Assembly (NCBI RefSeq): GCF_007991655.1
Contig: NZ_BJYT01000019.1
Location: 1 to 64,000 of the forward strand
DNA length: 64,000 bases
Source of the DNA: Segetibacter aerophilus
GTDB taxonomy: Bacteria > Bacteroidota > Bacteroidia > Chitinophagales > Chitinophagaceae
Reading direction: 5' to 3'
The notes beneath the pieces were generated by a model. The model did not search any database. It saw only the letters and a program-made list of their open reading frames with translations, and had not been told where the DNA came from. Below, in pieces: positions 61,264 to 64,000 of this stretch (positions are counted from its first letter, which is position 1; every line of letters starts with the position of its first letter). The translations under genes and the position numbers were made by a program.

Positions 61264-61322
61264 GTACAAGTGAGTGACACAACAATGTTTAAGTCATATT
61301 CAACTGTCAGCAACAAGGAAAC
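61264..61322 (+). repeat. GTACAAG dispersed element, copy 17
   Basis: Box 1 GTACAAGTGAGTGACACAAC, then AATGTTTA, and AGCAACAAGGAAAC at 25 nt. T/A subfamily, pointing into the 3' end of the Cys-rich Fe-S gene. Confidence 0.84.
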
Positions 61323-61401
61323 AACCAGTAAAATTTTTACAAAAATAGTTTATACGAGAAAACAAAGTGTTCAATCAACACACAAAACTGTAATCGAAAA
61401 A

Positions 61402-62178
61402 TTAAATACTAGCGGCCAGTATCTCCGCAACGTCCATTACCTGGACCTCCGTATCTTTTTCTTTGTTTTTTACACCATCTGTCAACATGGTATTGCAAAA
61501 GGGACATGCAGCAGCAATAATTTGTGCACCCGTGTTGATCGCCTCGTTACTTCGCTCTACGTTTACGTACCTGTCGCCTTTTTCTTCTTCTTTAAACATT
61601 TGCGCACCGCCTGCTCCGCAGCACAAGCCGTTACTGCGACATCGTTTCATTTCTACCAGGTCTGCATCTAAAGCTTCTAACACCTTTCTTGGCGCTTCAT
61701 AAATGTTATTCGAACGTCCGAGGTAGCAGCTATCGTGATAAGTAATCTTCTTGCCTTTAAAACTTCCTTCTTCCTTCATCTTAACCTTACCTTCATCTAT
61801 TAGTTGTTGCAGTAATTGAGTGTGATGAATGACTTCATAATTGCCACCCAGTTCTGGGTATTCGTTTTTTAAAATATTGAAGCAATGCGGGCAAGCCGTA
61901 ACTATTTTTTTAACTTCATAACCGTTTAAAATCTGGATGTTATTGTACGCAGTCATCTGGAAAAGAAACTCGTTTCCTGCTCTTCTTGCGGGGTCACCTG
62001 TACAAGCTTCCTCTTTTCCAAGGATGGCGAACTTGATACCCGCATGATTTAATATTGTGGCAAATGCTTTTGTTATTTTTTGAGCTCTTTGATCGAAACT
62101 TCCAGCACATCCAACCCAAAATAAAATTTCAGGTGTTTCTCCGTTTGCAACCATTTCTGCCATTGTAGGAACGTTCAT
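61402..62178 (-). CDS. (Fe-S)-binding Cys-rich protein (HdrB/GlcF-like)
   Basis: The 258-residue protein has two CCG-type domains: FWVGCAGSFDQRAQKITKAF with ACTGDPARRAGNEF and ACPHCFNILK, then YHDSCYLGRSNNIYEAPRKV with RSNGLCCGAGGAQMF and AACPFCNTML. The CX31-38CCGX..CxxC pattern, here with CCG in the second half, is that of heterodisulfide-reductase subunit B and GlcF. In Bacteroidota a ferredoxin-type partner usually lies next to it; here the upstream neighbour is a divergent sensor kinase, so the partner is missing. Probably carries electrons in an anaerobic or fermentative redox complex. Confidence 0.85.
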   Translation of the reverse strand: MNVPTMAEMVANGETPEILFWVGCAGSFDQRAQKITKAFATILNHAGIKFAILGKEEACTGDPARRAGNEFLFQMTAYNNIQILNGYEVKKIVTACPHCFNILKNEYPELGGNYEVIHHTQLLQQLIDEGKVKMKEEGSFKGKKITYHDSCYLGRSNNIYEAPRKVLEALDADLVEMKRCRSNGLCCGAGGAQMFKEEEKGDRYVNVERSNEAINTGAQIIAAACPFCNTMLTDGVKNKEKDTEVQVMDVAEILAASI

Positions 62179-62386
62179 TTGCTTCGAATTTTATCAAAAG
62201 CAAAGAAACTATAAATAAATGATGATTGGAGGACGAGGGAGGGTTTGACCTTTTTGAAGGCCTTTTTTCCGTTTCGCTAAAACTGCGGATTTAACGGAGG
62301 GACCGGATACAGTGGTACAATAATTTTTTAATTTTTTGACGAAGGTTCTATAAACTATGAGGATCCTTTCATAAATAATTGCTTTC

Positions 62387-63646
62387 ATGCGACTGCTCAC
62401 AAAGACGACCCTGTATTTCCTGGTTGCAATGGTTCCATTGTTGTTTGCCGGGGGATTTTTTCTATACCAGCAATTCAGTAGAGAAATGAACCATAGAATG
62501 GACCAGGAACTGATAGCCGAAGAGATTGAGTGGATAAGGTATCTGCAGACAGAAGCTGATAATGGCGCTACGTTTGTTTTGAGAACGCCTGAAATGGTCA
62601 TTGCTCCGTTTAACGCTCCTTTGACCGAGTATCCTGTTATAGCTGACGCTTATGGGTTGGGTCGAAATAGCAAGATATTATATAGGCAATTGACGCATAC
62701 CGTTCCTATAAATGGTATTCCTTATCTTATAAAGATTCGCCGCACCCAAGAACAAAAAGTAGCGATGGAACGAAATGTTACCAGGATAATGCTGCTTGTT
62801 TTCGCGGGCTTGTTTGCCGCCACATTGCTTCTCACTTGGCTAATTAGCAAAAGCGTCTGGAAACCGTTCCGACTTTCTCTAAAAAAAATAAGAGAGGCTG
62901 AATTGCAAAAGATGGAAGCGGTTCATTTTGAAGAGACGAACATCGTCGAGTTTAATGAACTGAACGCATCGCTTAATATAATGACCGATAAGATTTATAG
63001 TGATTTTGTTAGTATGAGGGAATTCACTGAGAATGCCGCTCACGAAATGCAAACACCACTTGCGATCGCTCAAAGCAAGATGGAACTCTTATTACAGGAT
63101 AGTAATCTCAACGACCAGCAGGTACAAGCAATCATGGATACCGGAACGGCATTAAGCCGCCTAAGCAAACTAAATCAATCTTTGTTGCTGTTAGCGAAAA
63201 TTGAAAACAACCAGTACGAAACGAATGATTTGATCAGCTTTATTGACGTTACACAAAAATATTTAAAGCTTTTCGATGAGGTAATAAAAGACAAGCAAAT
63301 TCAAGTAGTATCAGACTTTTTGAAAGATTGGCAAGTCAGACTTCATCCTTTGTTGGCTGACTCTTTAATAAGTAACCTGCTAGGCAACGCCGTAAAATAC
63401 AACTATAAGGGTGGGCGCATTTCTATAGAGATAAATGAATGCAGATTTGCCATCAGTAATTCAAGCGAATTGCCTGGAATAGAAGAAAAACAATTATTCA
63501 AACGCTTTAATAAGGCTAGAAACGGTGGGAATTCATCTAACGGTTTAGGCTTGGCTATTGTGAAAAAGATCTGCGACACTCACAACTTGTCTGTCACATA
63601 CACCTCGCAAAACAACACTCACAATTTCTTAATACAAACGAAGTAA
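62387..63646 (+). CDS. two-component sensor histidine kinase
   Basis: A 419-residue membrane kinase: first span TTLYFLVAMVPLLFAGGFFL (about 7-26), a periplasmic sensor of ~110 residues, second span IMLLVFAGLFAATLLLTWLI (about 134-153), a HAMP-like linker, the dimerisation/phosphoacceptor helix with His in FTENAAHEMQTPLAIAQSK near 218, and an ATPase domain with N-box LISNLLGNAVKYNYKGG and GLGLAIVKKI. The usual DNG box is replaced by ISNSSELPG. No response regulator gene is adjacent in the window, so its partner is unknown. Confidence 0.88.
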   Translation: MRLLTKTTLYFLVAMVPLLFAGGFFLYQQFSREMNHRMDQELIAEEIEWIRYLQTEADNGATFVLRTPEMVIAPFNAPLTEYPVIADAYGLGRNSKILYRQLTHTVPINGIPYLIKIRRTQEQKVAMERNVTRIMLLVFAGLFAATLLLTWLISKSVWKPFRLSLKKIREAELQKMEAVHFEETNIVEFNELNASLNIMTDKIYSDFVSMREFTENAAHEMQTPLAIAQSKMELLLQDSNLNDQQVQAIMDTGTALSRLSKLNQSLLLLAKIENNQYETNDLISFIDVTQKYLKLFDEVIKDKQIQVVSDFLKDWQVRLHPLLADSLISNLLGNAVKYNYKGGRISIEINECRFAISNSSELPGIEEKQLFKRFNKARNGGNSSNGLGLAIVKKICDTHNLSVTYTSQNNTHNFLIQTK

Positions 63647-63710
63647 AGTAGTAGAAGGCAAGAAATGGTTTGAACCTTTTTAGCTTGTATTTCAGAAAGG
63701 ACGTAAAAAC

Positions 63711-63760
63711 AGTAAGAGCAAAATAAATAGTACTCACTATTCACTTTGCTCTTACTTTTT
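63711..63760. terminator. bidirectional terminator between the kinase and DUF4197 genes
   Basis: AGTAAGAGCAAA pairs with TTTGCTCTTACT over 12 bp, with an inner AATAGT/ACTATT helix, followed by a T-run on the plus strand and preceded by an A-run. It lies between two converging genes. Confidence 0.85.
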
Positions 63761-63786
63761 GAGAGAATTTTATTTTGATCTGGTGA

Positions 63787-64000
63787 CTATTGCTGGTTCC
63801 AGTTCTTCGAGAAAACATTTTGTAGAAGTGTCGTACTTCTTGCAGACGCATCACTTCTTACCTGCACCTCTTTCTCTGCTATTTTACGAAACATTGCTTC
63901 ACTTACAGCGCCAGCCATAAGGGTGGCCAGGTCAAGGTTTAATTTATTTCCAGCCAGTGCTCTTACGGGCTTAATAATATCGTTCCACTGTTCATTTATC
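63787..64000 (-). CDS. DUF4197 protein (partial, 5' end outside the window)
   Basis: Only the C-terminal 70 residues are present; the frame runs off the right edge. They read NEQWNDIIKPVRALAGNKLN, then LDLATLMAGAVSEAMFRKIA and EKEVQVRSDASARSTTLLQN ending VFSKNWNQQ. The final EKEVQVR-D-xARST-LLxxVF motif identifies DUF4197, a family of short secreted or periplasmic proteins of unknown function. The terminator before it belongs to both this gene and the sensor kinase. Confidence 0.75.
   Translation of the reverse strand, partial: INEQWNDIIKPVRALAGNKLNLDLATLMAGAVSEAMFRKIAEKEVQVRSDASARSTTLLQNVFSKNWNQQ

Overview
The window is a gene-dense stretch of a Bacteroidota chromosome, most probably from the family Chitinophagaceae. 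This rests on the gene families (DUF1080, Tat-exported Gfo/Idh oxidoreductases, long NusB, DUF1573, DUF4954, DUF3078, DUF3072, CheB/CheR-kinase fusions), on promoter-like TAnnTTTG boxes, on the near absence of Shine-Dalgarno sequences, and on lipoprotein and Tat-type N-termini. I see no rRNA, tRNA, CRISPR array, intact insertion sequence or prophage. Almost all of the DNA is ordinary chromosomal housekeeping and accessory metabolism.

Layout. 1-3.2 kb: a double-domain DUF1080 protein and a Gfo/Idh oxidoreductase, probably acting on 3-keto-glycosides. 3.3-8.3 kb: DUF3072, a deoxynucleoside kinase/MFS pair, a methyltransferase, DUF1801, a cyclophilin lipoprotein and an AHSA1 protein. 8.5-16.8 kb: a signalling island with three single-domain response regulators, a 1267-residue CheB-CheR-PAS-histidine kinase, a separate CheB and an ECF sigma factor, but no chemoreceptor, CheA or CheW. 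17-22.8 kb: coaE, yajC, DUF1573, nusB and divergent groES-groEL. 23-29 kb: a GH10 xylanase with an inserted carbohydrate-binding module, a dienelactone hydrolase, DoxX, a YncE-like propeller and an SDR. 29.6-38.7 kb: tex, DUF2442/DUF4160, aat, a SNF2 helicase, TauE/SafE and recF. 38.8-46.1 kb: pdhA, a TPR protein, ribH, a LutA-like protein, EVE, a sirtuin, and an ABC ATPase-FKBP-YfiT-Nudix run. 46.3-64 kb: a GlcD/GlcF-type fusion, DUF421, DUF4954, glmS, GNAT, threonine synthase with LysR, lpdA, DUF3078, a Cys-rich Fe-S protein, a sensor kinase, and the 3' part of a DUF4197 gene.

The most striking feature lies between the genes. A short element occurs 17 times, always intergenic and on either strand. 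It has a 20-nt first box, consensus GTACAAGTGAGTGACACAAC or GTACAAGAGTGCGACGCAAC, then a variable spacer of about 19-25 nt, then a weaker second box (roughly YYGG followed by an A-run). Two positions of the first box change together in every copy (T with A, or C with G), preserving a small dyad. It resembles a REP-like or nonautonomous dispersed element; I do not recognise it as a named family.

A second, unrelated intergenic class consists of short word arrays (for example repeated TGTCATC, AAAAGT or AATTTGCAAATGACTC words), often with pseudo-inverted symmetry. One such array sits in frame inside the GlcD/GlcF fusion gene.
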